From IMG/VR virus record IMGVR_UViG_3300040808_003255, positions 1-54,421 of that record: a stretch of DNA of 54,421 bases; one strand, given 5' to 3'. A program made the translations under genes and the position numbers. Under the pieces are notes generated by a model. That model saw only the letters and a program-made list of their open reading frames with translations. It was not told the DNA's origin and ran no database searches. The DNA comes from a virus. Shown piece by piece: positions 37,101 through 46,600 of this stretch (the stretch's first letter is position 1; each line of letters opens with the position of its first letter).

Positions 37101-37251
37101 CAGTTCCGTTGGAGTATTTTAAATCTCCATTTTCTGCATAAACGATAGCACCTTCAAAGGGTACCGGATCTAAATTGATAGGAAACGCCTGGGGTATTCC
37201 ATGCCCAAGCGTTTGTGATCTTCCTCGTAGTGACTTAAATCTGCTTGCCAT
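31180..37251 (-). CDS. Collagen-like tail fibre with cupredoxin insert and S74 chaperone
   Basis: A 2023-residue fibre. After a ~55-residue head with GAIVYAENGDLKYSNGTAW it alternates collagen-like (Gly-x-Gln)n stretches with four related globular modules (residues ~245-362, 418-560, 635-755, 978-1100), each with GG-x-(S/T)-F-x-Y at the start and a TFxRTGDxG end. A cupredoxin domain (residues ~854-955) has ligands H894, C940, H943 and M946. The longest collagen run is residues ~1100-1525. Then come beta modules and an S74 domain from about residue 1933 (ESDARVKENV, AGVIAQEVEAVLPEVV, YGNMVGLLIEAIKEL). Collagen-like trimers with S74 ends are known phage fibres. Its ATG overlaps the previous stop by one base. 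Confidence 0.88.
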   Translation of the reverse strand: MASRFKSLRGRSQTLGHGIPQAFPINLDPVPFEGAIVYAENGDLKYSNGTAWVDLGAGPQGTTGIQGNDGNQGVQGDYGPGFTIIGSVPDVDAGGDPQATLNTAFPSANLGEGVIDQADDELWIYDGSTWVNIGSFRGVQGFQGVQGVQGNQGTIGEEGIQGSRGYRGNQGVQGLQGVQGNQGVRGNQGVQGIQGVQSTQGIQGSLGFQGVQGVQGVQGVQGDTGIQGYDGTQGIQGVVGQYGGVSLRYTYNQTDITNTDPGAGIIKGSDGVFGDSTQLYIDVEDADGVNVHGLLQEFYESSNPNSKGYLKIADATNVYNYFVYEIVSGSLTGTSSAGYHVLNVTTNIGAAASLANGTDVRISFIRTGDQGIQGVQGDTGIQGFDGIQGPQGVQGVQGNTGIQGFDGFQGIQGHTGYNGGLTFTWIWNSSTSEGFPGLNSWLLNNTNVTTADKLYIDDLTETGRRVDGLFDYLDSIAGNPAKGQIFVRTLKDQSTDDYEFVIYNILDWTWSPTGTGKDWGHFDVQWVASSLLGGTDASPGTNWNTGAANVYGNSTIINFIPAGTLGPQGVQGDTGVQGFTGNQGVQGFQGSQGTQGFQGNRGIQGVQGIQGDTGVQGVQGIQGTQGLRGYTGAYGGMTFEYNFLSDTAVSDPLAGNLKFDNAVLATAANMRISDEDATGNDLDAFLRTIDDSTSGVKGYFKVISVVDPSIFVIYQIDSLSEVPTYFTVGCTFIAGNGTSAYFTTNPEVVVTFTRTGDQGTQGVQGVQATQGIQGTQGFQGAQGPQSVQGIQGAQGDLGFQGLQGVQGVQSAQGVQGNTGVQGNQGVQGDFGPQGFQGTQGTQGFQGFQGLEGNRTYQVVNDGSSAWEIDGVTNNPTLRLLRGFTYVFNVNASGHPFYIKTDPGTGTGDQYNNGVTNNGAQVGQIFFKVPGDAPDTLYYQCQFHGTMVGQMDISDLGPQGVQGVQGVQGDLGPQGPSGSFGGVSFDYTFSSSTAVGDPGVGKLRFNNSTWSSASLLVMNERDDNFTSIESYLRTIDDSTSTIKGHWKLTEGANPQNFALGTISASTEVGSYHVIDITYLSGSITSLPDGTDVRITFARTGDIGDRGVQGPQGTQSVQGLQGPPGEGTQGIQGPQGIQGGGGVQGVQGFVGDPGVQGVQGVQGVQGVQGIVGEGLQGIQGVQGTQGLQGEAGDGVTGLQGLQGSEGQPGIQGPQGIQGVQGDLGIQGFQGNDGGAGLGAQGVQGAQGFQGSDGAQGNEGFQGNDGNQGIQGVQGGFGTGSDGFQGTQGTQGFQGLIGEEGPEGNGTQGLQGFQGTQGVPGFGDPGVQGFQGFQGITGFQGGNGAGDPGTQGIQGVQGVQGVQGIEGDQAIQGTQGPQGVQGRMGVQGLTGNDGGGTQGIQGMQGWQGVQGEEGTVGSGVQGVQGNDGIQGIQGYTGGGIDGFQGMQGMQGEAGENALVSEDGAQGLTGFQGIQGLTGIQGVQGITGIQGAQGIQGTVGVDGEGLQGLQGEAGLQGYDGFQGVQGADGSANAIFVTNIHDQTVAVQSTNMFIPFFDGTAANPRDLYATIGPNPGSDSNFYYQSSVDELNVENIHTYDKITVDGSVDIDSSTATINLVDNAKLFFGTGDDFEMYFDGTDMNAAFNNSNFTMNFRNTADTVTASLSGEGNLVVNDITVNGTVTGIDSGPSGGFDISVEDENYWTISAGSMTFTTVSAVSGLAPTDTVPTGTPIVTMNGSGTGARSLEYTIPVNFVGSDKLVFWSNKGGGGWGDSPEAGEDLKLYAKNTGDASWIDLGVISGVADVSNVWYKKELEIATLQTIASTAVIFDSPAGVEIKIQQDNASGDNFDNWAFTSFTVAPAGGGGGLDPATAIQLNDNVNLELGTGSDYDLFFDGSHLNFDTANDSYDIKFGVAGSAKFTMNMGTGDFTATGDIISESDARVKENVQTIENALDKVNAMRGVTFTKINSDDGRTHAGVIAQEVEAVLPEVVSEKDDGMKSVAYGNMVGLLIEAIKELKGEVEDLKSE
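32675..33950 (-). repeat. Long collagen-like coding repeat (Gly-x-Gln/Gly-x-x triplets)
   Basis: About 420 residues are almost continuous Gly-x-y triplets, most of the form GVQGxQGxQ. At the base level this is a 9-base quasi-repeat (plus-strand ACACCTTGA-like). The repetition also opens long spurious frames on both strands. Length change by recombination or slippage is plausible here. Confidence 0.85.
34390..34695 (-). other. Cupredoxin domain with type-1 Cu ligands, copy in collagen-like fibre
   Basis: His (codon 34570-34572, SGHPFYIK) is followed 46 residues later by Cys (34432-34434), then His at +3 and Met at +6 (CQFHGTM). The ligand spacing is the same as in the 860-residue fibre. The domain sits between two collagen-like stretches. 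Confidence 0.72.
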
Positions 37252-37673
37252 CAGACATCATCCTCTTCCGATTGGCCAAGGGTGAATGATAGAGTACAAT
37301 CTACGTGTAGGTTTTTATCTGCTTTTATCTCCAATGTATCACCGGATTTAAAGAATTGTCCGTTGATAGGAATAGGAATTGTATCATATGAAGGAACTGG
37401 TAAATTTCTTAAAATGTACCATGAATCGTTTTCGACATATCTATATGCCTTAAGATCAACATATGCAGTATTTGCAGTTGTGTTGCAGAGAATGAGTGGT
37501 GAGATAACTTCACCAACTCCAGGCTCGACAGTCGTAGATCCACCAAACACAAGTTCTGGAACCTCGTAGTTAGGAACATCGATAAGTATTTGCCAGTTTG
37601 TGGTCAACGTTTTGTTCACATATACCGGTTTGGCGTCCGGTGCCTGTGTTGTTGTAATAGTTGTAATAGTCAT
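37251..37673 (-). CDS. Small beta-rich virion-region protein
   Basis: A 140-residue protein beginning MTITTITTTQAPDAKPVYVN, followed by TLTTNWQILIDVPNYEVPE and several alternating strands (VISPLILCNTTANTAYVDLK, DTIPIPINGQFFKSGDTLEI). The pattern predicts a beta sandwich. The acidic C-terminus is EEDDV. It overlaps the stop of the 3382-residue gene by one base (TAATG) and the start of the collagen-like fibre by a few bases, so three genes are coupled. No known family is recognised; a small head, tail or fibre connector is possible. Confidence 0.65.
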   Translation of the reverse strand: MTITTITTTQAPDAKPVYVNKTLTTNWQILIDVPNYEVPELVFGGSTTVEPGVGEVISPLILCNTTANTAYVDLKAYRYVENDSWYILRNLPVPSYDTIPIPINGQFFKSGDTLEIKADKNLHVDCTLSFTLGQSEEDDV

Positions 37674-40600
37674 TATACGATCGCCCTACTGTTGGATGCT
37701 CTTCTTGCGAGTTTTCTTACTGATGATGTAAACGGCCTACCTTCAATTCGCCCTGTTCTACCATTAATCCTCAATCCTCTAGCGAAGTATTGGTTGTTCA
37801 ATTCGTCAGCACCTGACCAACGAACTCTACCACCATCTTCAGAGAGAACAGAAGCCAAGGCCGAAATCGGAAGACCAATGTTTCTAAAGTTTAGAGGCAA
37901 TGCCGTTCTATTTACACCAGCGGATGCACCGTTAAACTGGTGGGCAATAGATTCAACCAACGAACCGAATTGCAATGTGTTAGGTCTTAAAACATTTCCA
38001 AGTATAATATCATTAAACAGGCCATTAATCATTGTGTTTTCGTCCGCTCCCCCATTCAAATTAGTTGTAATATAATCTCTCATTTTTTCCCATGATTTAT
38101 AAAATGCATATAAGAGTTGATCATTGTTAGCACCATCATTAACCCAGATTGTTCCGTTCCAATAATATACTGTTCCTGAATATCTGTTTGTGTTGTTATC
38201 TGTTGGTACTATGTAAGCATCATTCCTCTTAGTTTCATTAGTATCAACATTATTTATATCAGTAGTGGTGCCCTTAAAGTTCAATCCTCTCGTTGTTGGA
38301 TTAAATACAGGGAATACATGAGTACCGTCATAATTAAAGAATGAAGCAACAAATGTTCTTGTAGCTTTAGACGAACCTTTACCTTCAATTCCACCATAGC
38401 CTGGTGCACTAGTAATTGCTGTATTAATGAATCTGAAATCATTAGCAATAGTATATAACAAGTTTAGAGAATCACGTCTTGTTAGATTTATATCTATGAA
38501 ATTATATTCTGAATTTACAAATCTTACAATCTCTGACTGCAATACTCTTCTCTTTGCAACCAAAATGTCTCTTGAGAACTTATGAACACCATCGGCTGCA
38601 TAATCAAAATCAGGTAAATCAAGTGCCGGTAATCTCTTAGTATCATTATTTAGGAGTGTTTCATACAAGATATTAGCAAGATATTTGACCTTAGTTCCTT
38701 CGACTGAACTTGCAACTTCTTCAACCACCACCGCTTCTGGGTCTTTACCTAAAACAATGGCTTCACAAATTTCACCAAGCTGACGATATGCTTTTGCAGT
38801 TGGAATTCTTTGATTCTCAGGAAGTCTTAAAATGTTATTCCAGTAGTAGAAATCTGCATTCCATCTTGTAGCTGCATTACCGCCATAGTTAAGGTCAAAG
38901 CTGAATGCAGGGATGATGTACTGTTGAACATCTCTGCGACACTTAGCTTTATTATAATCAAGAACCGTAAACTCTTCTCTGAGCCATTCTTGAACATCAT
39001 CAGCCAACATATCTTTATTATTGTCAATAGCGTCTGCTGCCCATATTTTACTTGCCTCGACCCATGAAAGATCAGGTTCAACAAGTTCAGGAATTACCGC
39101 AGTACTGTCTGCTCTAATTACGTCCTCAACTATTCCGATAAGATTTTTAACTTCAAGTGCAGTAGCACCATCTGATGGTTCATAAGTAAAGTCTTGGCCT
39201 GCGCCAGTATTAGCCTCAAGAACAATATCAGACATAAGATTACCCATTTCAAGATAAACATCTGCTGTTTGTATTCTTGTATCAACAGGTAAAACACTAA
39301 TTCCGTTTTCAAAGTAAATTTGAGCAGATATTCTTGAAGCATGGTTTGTCTGATAGTTAATATCATGTGAAACCGCATCAACAAGATAACCCATATCTCT
39401 GCGACATTTATCTCTTGGGAAACTCAAGCCATTGTATTCAGTTGAGATATATGAAATCATATTTTCTACAAGAGTGACTGTATTGTCCTCAATAAGATCT
39501 TTTGAAGCAACAAAGTGATCATCAACCCAAGTAATAATAGGATCAATTCTTTGTGGGATATTAGATGGATCTTCATCATCAGCGATTGAGGAAATAATCC
39601 AAGCCAAATCTCTAGCTTCGGTTGCAATCTCAGGTTTTGCAGGGTTTGCACCAGGCAGACCCATAAGATCAGGAACCAATGTATTTTTACCAGATGGAGT
39701 AACTGTTTCACGTTTAATCAGTTTTTCAATTACCTCACCGAGATGAGCAAATGCTCTTCTTGTAGGTTCTCTTTGATCTCTATCCAAAACATTAACTGCA
39801 TTTTTAAAGTAAATTTCAGCACAGCCATGAATTGCCGCATTACCACCATATTGAATATCGTGTGAGATAGCATCAACAATGTAACCAGTGTCTCTCCGAC
39901 ATTTATCTTCATCATACTCTAGGAAGTTATATTTTTCATTTAGGAATGGAACAATGTCAGCTTGAATTTTAGACTTAAGATCATTATTGATTGTGTTATA
40001 TGCATTTTGGAATTCCAAATCGTAGCCTGTAGCATTTACACCTGCAGCATCAATATTTGTTACCGCTGGTAATTCTCTCAAGCTATCCGCTGTAATCACA
40101 TCCGAAACAATTTCAAACAGAGCCTGTACATTATCACCAACGGCCGCAGTGGTTGCACCGAATGAAACTGTATCTTGAGTTTCAGCATTACCTGCACTTT
40201 TGGTTACTGGTTGTTTAAGTACCAATTGTTCTGCCACTTCAGCAAGCCGTACAAAGGCAGCCGCAGTTGGAGCTTTTTGATCATCTGGAAGAACACTTAC
40301 TGCATTTTCAAAATACAGTCTAGCAACATCACGGATACCTGTATTGGTATTATGTCTGATATCATATGTTACAGCATCCACCATATAACCTACATCACGG
40401 TAACATTTATTTTGGTCATATGTCAATCCTGCAAAGTTAATTCCAAGCCAGGCAAGTACCTCAGCCTGCATGAATGTTCTGTTTGCAATTAAGCCTTGAG
40501 CAGCATTAAGGTTCGATGTACTTGCGTTTGCAGATCCAAAGACATATGCAGGAGCAGCATCAACACCGTCAGTAAGGACATCAAATAGAGCAGTGAATGA

Positions 40601-43600
40601 AGCTTTTGATCTATCTAGTGCGTTACCAGTAATCCCGTCCTCAATCTTTCTTTGAACAAACTTAAAGCCTTCGATTGTTTCTGATAATTGATCGTCAATA
40701 ACCTTATCAGCACCTAAAGTACCAATACGATATGCCCGACCTGCATAAACAGAATTATAATTACTACCAGTAAGAATATCTCTAGCAATAGCATCTACAA
40801 TGTAACCAGCATCTCTGGCACATTTGCCTTCCTCGAAGGTAAAGAATACATCGTTGATATATGAAACTATTTCTTCTTGTAGGAAAGGTTTATTTCTCTG
40901 AATAATGTTTCTAGCAAATGTTCTCTTCGGCTCATATGTTGGAGCACCAGAGATTGCAGGAAGATCGGAAGGTTCTTTATATTCATCAATTGCATTAGCA
41001 ATAATGAGTACCAAATCCTTGGCTGCCTGTGCGGTTGTTGCATCAGCGGCAATTCCATCTACATTTTGATATGGACCTTCACTGATTGCATTAGCAACAG
41101 CAGAGATAAATGTGTGTGCATATTGCCCTGTACCACCAGTCCCTACATTCATTGTAATGGAGGTTCCTGTTACACCAGTAATTGTAACCGGTTTTCTCCA
41201 GAAAGGATGGTGAGCTTGAGGTGCAGTTGATTGCTGTGGGCCACTTCCTGCATCACATTCGAATGTAAAGCCTTCGTCCTTAAGATAAACTGTTTCACCA
41301 ACTCTAAGTGAGTGTGATCCGATGGTTGCAGTAAATACACCTGTTGCAGGATCATAAGTGGCGCCTGTTGGAGTGTATTGAGTATATGATGGGGTGACAG
41401 CAATTTCTTGAGCAATATCAGAAATAACATCTGCCATATGGAGGTAAGCTTGTTTTGTAGGCTCACGTTGATCCTTAGGCAGTGTATTGATAGACTTGAT
41501 ATAATCAATATAATTTGTTTCGTTACTGTTTGTATCCAATGTAGAAGCAGGTCTTGTCTGCTTTTCTGGATAAGCTTCACTCAGTTCAAGTGCTGCCTCA
41601 AAGTATTCTTTAACTGCAGTAATTGTAGCTTCATTACCACCGTATTCCATATCTTGAGCAATGGCATCAACAATATAACCCACATCACGTGAGCATTTTT
41701 CTTGATTATATGATAGTCCGTTATATGTTTCTGAAATAAAGTTCAGAATTTCAAACCCATATTTTTCTCTAACACCATTAATATATTCATATGCTTCCTG
41801 TTCAGCAACAGCAGCAGTAACAGTTGGTTCCTCATATGCAGGAAGATCTGCAAATTCATCACCACGGATCATGTCAGATACAATGGCAAATAGATCCTGT
41901 GTCCGTTGAGAAATACTCAGAGCAGAATCCTTAATTGCATCAGTAGTTGCCGAGATAAATGTATGAGCACCAGTGTAACCATTTGCATCACCGACATCAA
42001 GTGTGATAGATGTTGAGGTAACAGATCTAATTGGAACTGCCTGGTCATAAATTGGATCGGTTGCTCTTGGATGCGAAATCTGTTGAGCAGGTGAACCACA
42101 TTCCCAAGTAATACTTTCCAAACCAAAGGTAACTCTATCACCAGCCACAAAGTTATGAGCACCAATGGTGACTTCCATAATTCCAGTAACTGGATCATAT
42201 GTTCCGCCAGTTGGAGTAAATCCTCCTGGAACAGTCACATCAGCATTCTCTGGGTTGGTATTTGTTTTTACAACTGGTTGACCTCTGACAATTCTTCCAG
42301 CAAGTGCAGCAATTCTTTCAAACACTTCAGCTGTAATTATCTTTTGTGCTTCCGGTAATACACTTACTGCATTGTCAAAGTAAAGTCTTGCATTATTTAC
42401 AGCCGCAGTATTTGAACCGTGTTGAATGTCGAATGAAATTGAGTCAACAAGATATCCTACATCTCTTTCACATTTGGCAACATCATATGAGAAGGCAGGG
42501 TAATTGGCCGCAAGCCAGGCTGTTGCCTCTGCTTGAAGGAATGCCTTATTGGTTTGCAATGCAATTCTAGCATTTGTGTGACCAGTACTTACGGTAGGTG
42601 TTCCAAATGTAATTGCGTCGGCATTACCTTGACCAGCATTCATAATGTCAATGATTTCATCAAATGCAGTATTTGATCTTGTGAGTGCAGTACCAGTAAG
42701 ATTGGCACCAATTTCACCTTTTAACCAGGTAATAGCACCAACTGTTTCTGTAAGTTGGTCAGTTATTACAAGATCACCGCTTGATGTTCCAGCACGGTAA
42801 GCCAGTCCAGCAAACACTGAGCTGAAATTAGACCCTGTCAGTACATCTCTTTTGACTGCATCAAGAATAAGCGCCGTATCACGTGAGCATTTTGCGCCGT
42901 CATATGTGAAATAATTATTGTTTAAATACCCAACAACTTCATCTTTGATGAGCTGTTTATTTGCCAACAATTGTCTTCCTGTAAGTACACCGCCTTTTGT
43001 CGCTTGGGTGTGTATAACACTACCAGCAGAAGCACTTTCAAATGTATGTGCACCTGAGTAACCAGCGGCACCAGAGTTAAATGTAATTCCAGTAGCTGTA
43101 GTCGAGGTAATTTCAATAGGCACACCATAGTTTGGCTCACCTATCCGTGGATTTGAAATATATTCTGTTGGCGATCCACAAGACCAAGTAAGGCCATAAG
43201 GTGCAATTTCAACAAAATCACCGGTTTCAATAGCATGTGTTCCGATTTCAAGAGTTGTGACACCAGTGACTGGATCATATGTACCATTGGTTGGTGTATG
43301 AGTTTCAATTACCTTAGCAGGATCACTCCAGTAAATTGCATCAACATTAACAGCACCTGTTTCAGCACTTACAAATGTGTGAGTACCAGTGTAACCATTA
43401 GCATTTCCAACATATACTTTAATTGTTGAGCCATCCACATCATGAATTCTTACTGGAGTCTGATATGGGCCCTCAGTAGGTCTTGGGTGTGTAATTGTTA
43501 CTGGGTTTGAGTTGGCATCAAGACATGAGAATGTAATGCTGCCAGGTTTAAATTGAATCCAGTCACCTTGCTTAAGGTTGTGTTGGCCAATTGTAACAAC

Positions 43601-46600
43601 CATTTCACCATTTACAGGATCATATGTTGATGTTATAGGAGTATAGGAACCTGTATATGTTGCCAATTTAAATGAATCAGCATCGGCACTCACCAGAGTG
43701 TGCGCACCAGTGTATCCACCCGCGTCACCAACGTTCATTGTAATAGTTGTGTTGGTAACCTCAACAATTGTTTGTGGTGTTCTATACGCTGGATCTGACG
43801 GTCTTGGATGTGTAATTTGCACCGCAGGTGAGCCACATTCCCATGTCATGCTTTCATCGGCAATCAATATTTGTTGACCAACCTGAAGATCATGTGTACC
43901 AATAGTAACTTCCATGACTCCAGTTGTTGGGTCGTATACGGCACCTAGTGGTGTATATACTCTGCCGGCATTTTCCATAATGCTGACAACTTCATTAAAT
44001 GCATTATTTACTCTTTGAATAGATTCTGCGTCAGTTAAAACCGTATTTGCAACTTGATCTTTAAGATGTCTAATTGCTCCGGCAGTCTGTGTTAATTGGC
44101 TTCCGACAACTTCACTAGCAGTTGCTGTATAATAAGCAACACCAGATTGAATTGAGTTGAAGTTTGTGCCGAGGAGCATATCACGCTCTACAGCAGGTAA
44201 GATATATTCAATTGTGTCACGGCGACACTTATCACTATCGTATAGGAAATAGTTATCATCAATCCAGTTTAACATATAATCCTGTATATAGGTTCTGTTA
44301 GCCTGAAGTTGTTTTCTGGCATTTCTATTTACAGCTGGGATTGAAGCATCATTGCTATAAGTAATTTCCGAACCTACAACCGAGATACATTTTTTGGTTG
44401 ATCTTTCAAACTTATGTCTAAAGTTAGTAGAAGTACCTACGAACACTGTAAACCCAGTCACAGTTACTGCTGTAATAGGCAATGGTCGTTGGTAAGCAAC
44501 TTTATCAGTAGGTCTTGGATGTGCAAGTTCTGTTACAAAATCATCATCCTCACATGTAAAGATCATGCTACCTGGATCAATAACTATTCTTGTTCCTACA
44601 GTCAAGTCATGGAAACCAATTGTTACTGTCATGGAACCAGTGACTGGATTATAAGTTGCATCTACTGGAGTATATTTACGTCCAGCATTATTTAAAATGT
44701 CAACAATCTCATTGATTGAATCCGAGGCACCAACTTCACCAGCAGATGAGTTGGCCGATAGTAGATCCGCGGTTTGAGTTCTTAATCTTTGATAAGCAGA
44801 AACCGTTTCATTTCTTTGTTCACCAATAACTTTTCTGGCAGTATTCATATAGTATGCATTGCCAGCAGTTACCGCATTGTAGTTTGTGTCCAACAGCATA
44901 TCATATTTTGCTGCAGGTAAGATATAGTCCTGAATATCTCTGCGACACTTGTTGCTATCGTAAGCATAGAACTGATCGTTATCTTCAATCCAATCAATAA
45001 ACTTTTCAGTAATATGATCTGTATTGTTCATCAGAAGCTTACGTGCTGCGGTTCTGGAAACAACACCAGTATCTTCAAATACCAGTGGAGCCGCATAGTC
45101 TTCGCCGTTTTCAAGAATATCCAGTGTTGCATTGAACGAAGTATTTGCTCTTTCCAGAACTGATACATCTGAATTTCTAAACAGGTAGTCAACTTCATCT
45201 TTCAGATGTCTAATTGAACCTGCAGTCTCATTTAACTGTTCACCATATACACGTTGTGAAATTGGGCTACGATATGTAAGGCCGTTTAAGCGACCCCAGT
45301 AGTTTGTGTTTAATGCAACATCATAACCTACACTATCAATGATAATGCCCGTGTCACGCTTACATTTATCTGAATCATATTCCTGTAGACCTAACCCACC
45401 GTTTGCAGTGTTTGCCGTGAGATAGTCAACCATATCCTCAATGATATCTGTTGCTCTATTTTCAATCGAATCCGCAAAGTCAGTATTGCCAACCAGATTT
45501 GCAGTTGTATCTTGTGGAGCAAAGATTGTAGTACTACCTTTTGCTCTCATTGAAATATCACCAAACTGAGTACCTGAGTTGTTCAGTGTCATTTGACCAC
45601 CGTTCAGAGCATAGAATGCTACACGAACAAAGATTGACAATGAACCAATACCGTTTACACCAGCACCATCACGTGCAACGTAACCGATACCGTTTTGGGT
45701 ACGAGGTGTAGCACCAAATGCAAGGAAGTAAGTATAAAGTGAGTCAGTATCTAGCTGTCGTCTATCCGCAAGAATTACACCGCCACCGCGGCCAACCAAT
45801 GGGTTAGGGAAATCATCAATACCCAATGCATTGACTTGACCAGTACCACCGGATTGCGCATAGACATAATCACCAACTTCTACTGTGCCTTTTAAGTTCC
45901 GAACAAAGATTTTATTGTTGGTTGCAAGATCAGGATCTATGCCCTTGGCAGTATCTAGTGAATCATCCCATGAAAGGAATCCATAAGCGCCATTTGAGAA
46001 TGTAACCTCATCGCCTTCATTAAACTCACCAGAATGGCCAACCTCCAAGATAACTTCTTGACCTAGATCGGCAACAGTACCTTTTGAGTTAAATGGCTGC
46101 AATGGTGGCTCGACATCTAGTCGATTAAAGTTTGAAAGCTGAGATGAGTCACGCACATATGGTGAACGTAAGATTTTTGCACCAGGGCGATATGCATAAG
46201 CAAATCCGCCTTCAGGGTAATCAAAGTTATCTACTTTCCAGTTGAAGAATGAGAAACCTTGAGCATAACAACCAGAACCTAGTAGGAAACAGTTCTCAGA
46301 TTCATAACCAGGTAATGCTTGGATAACAGTTGCGTATTGACCAGATGTTGATGTAATCGAACAATCGTCAGGTAATTTAATATTACCTTTTGTATAGTGG
46401 GTACCTGGCCCAACCGAGATATGAACTGCATCATTTAAACCGTTTCTGTTAAATGAACCCCCCGCTTTTTCAAGTGCCAGTTCCGCAGCTCTTTCCAAAG
46501 TACCAACTGGTTGTAAAATGGTACCTGGTGCGTCATCATCACCATCAATGGCAACATGGACCTTGAGTGCTTTTTCTGTTTTTCTAGCAATCTCGTCAAA

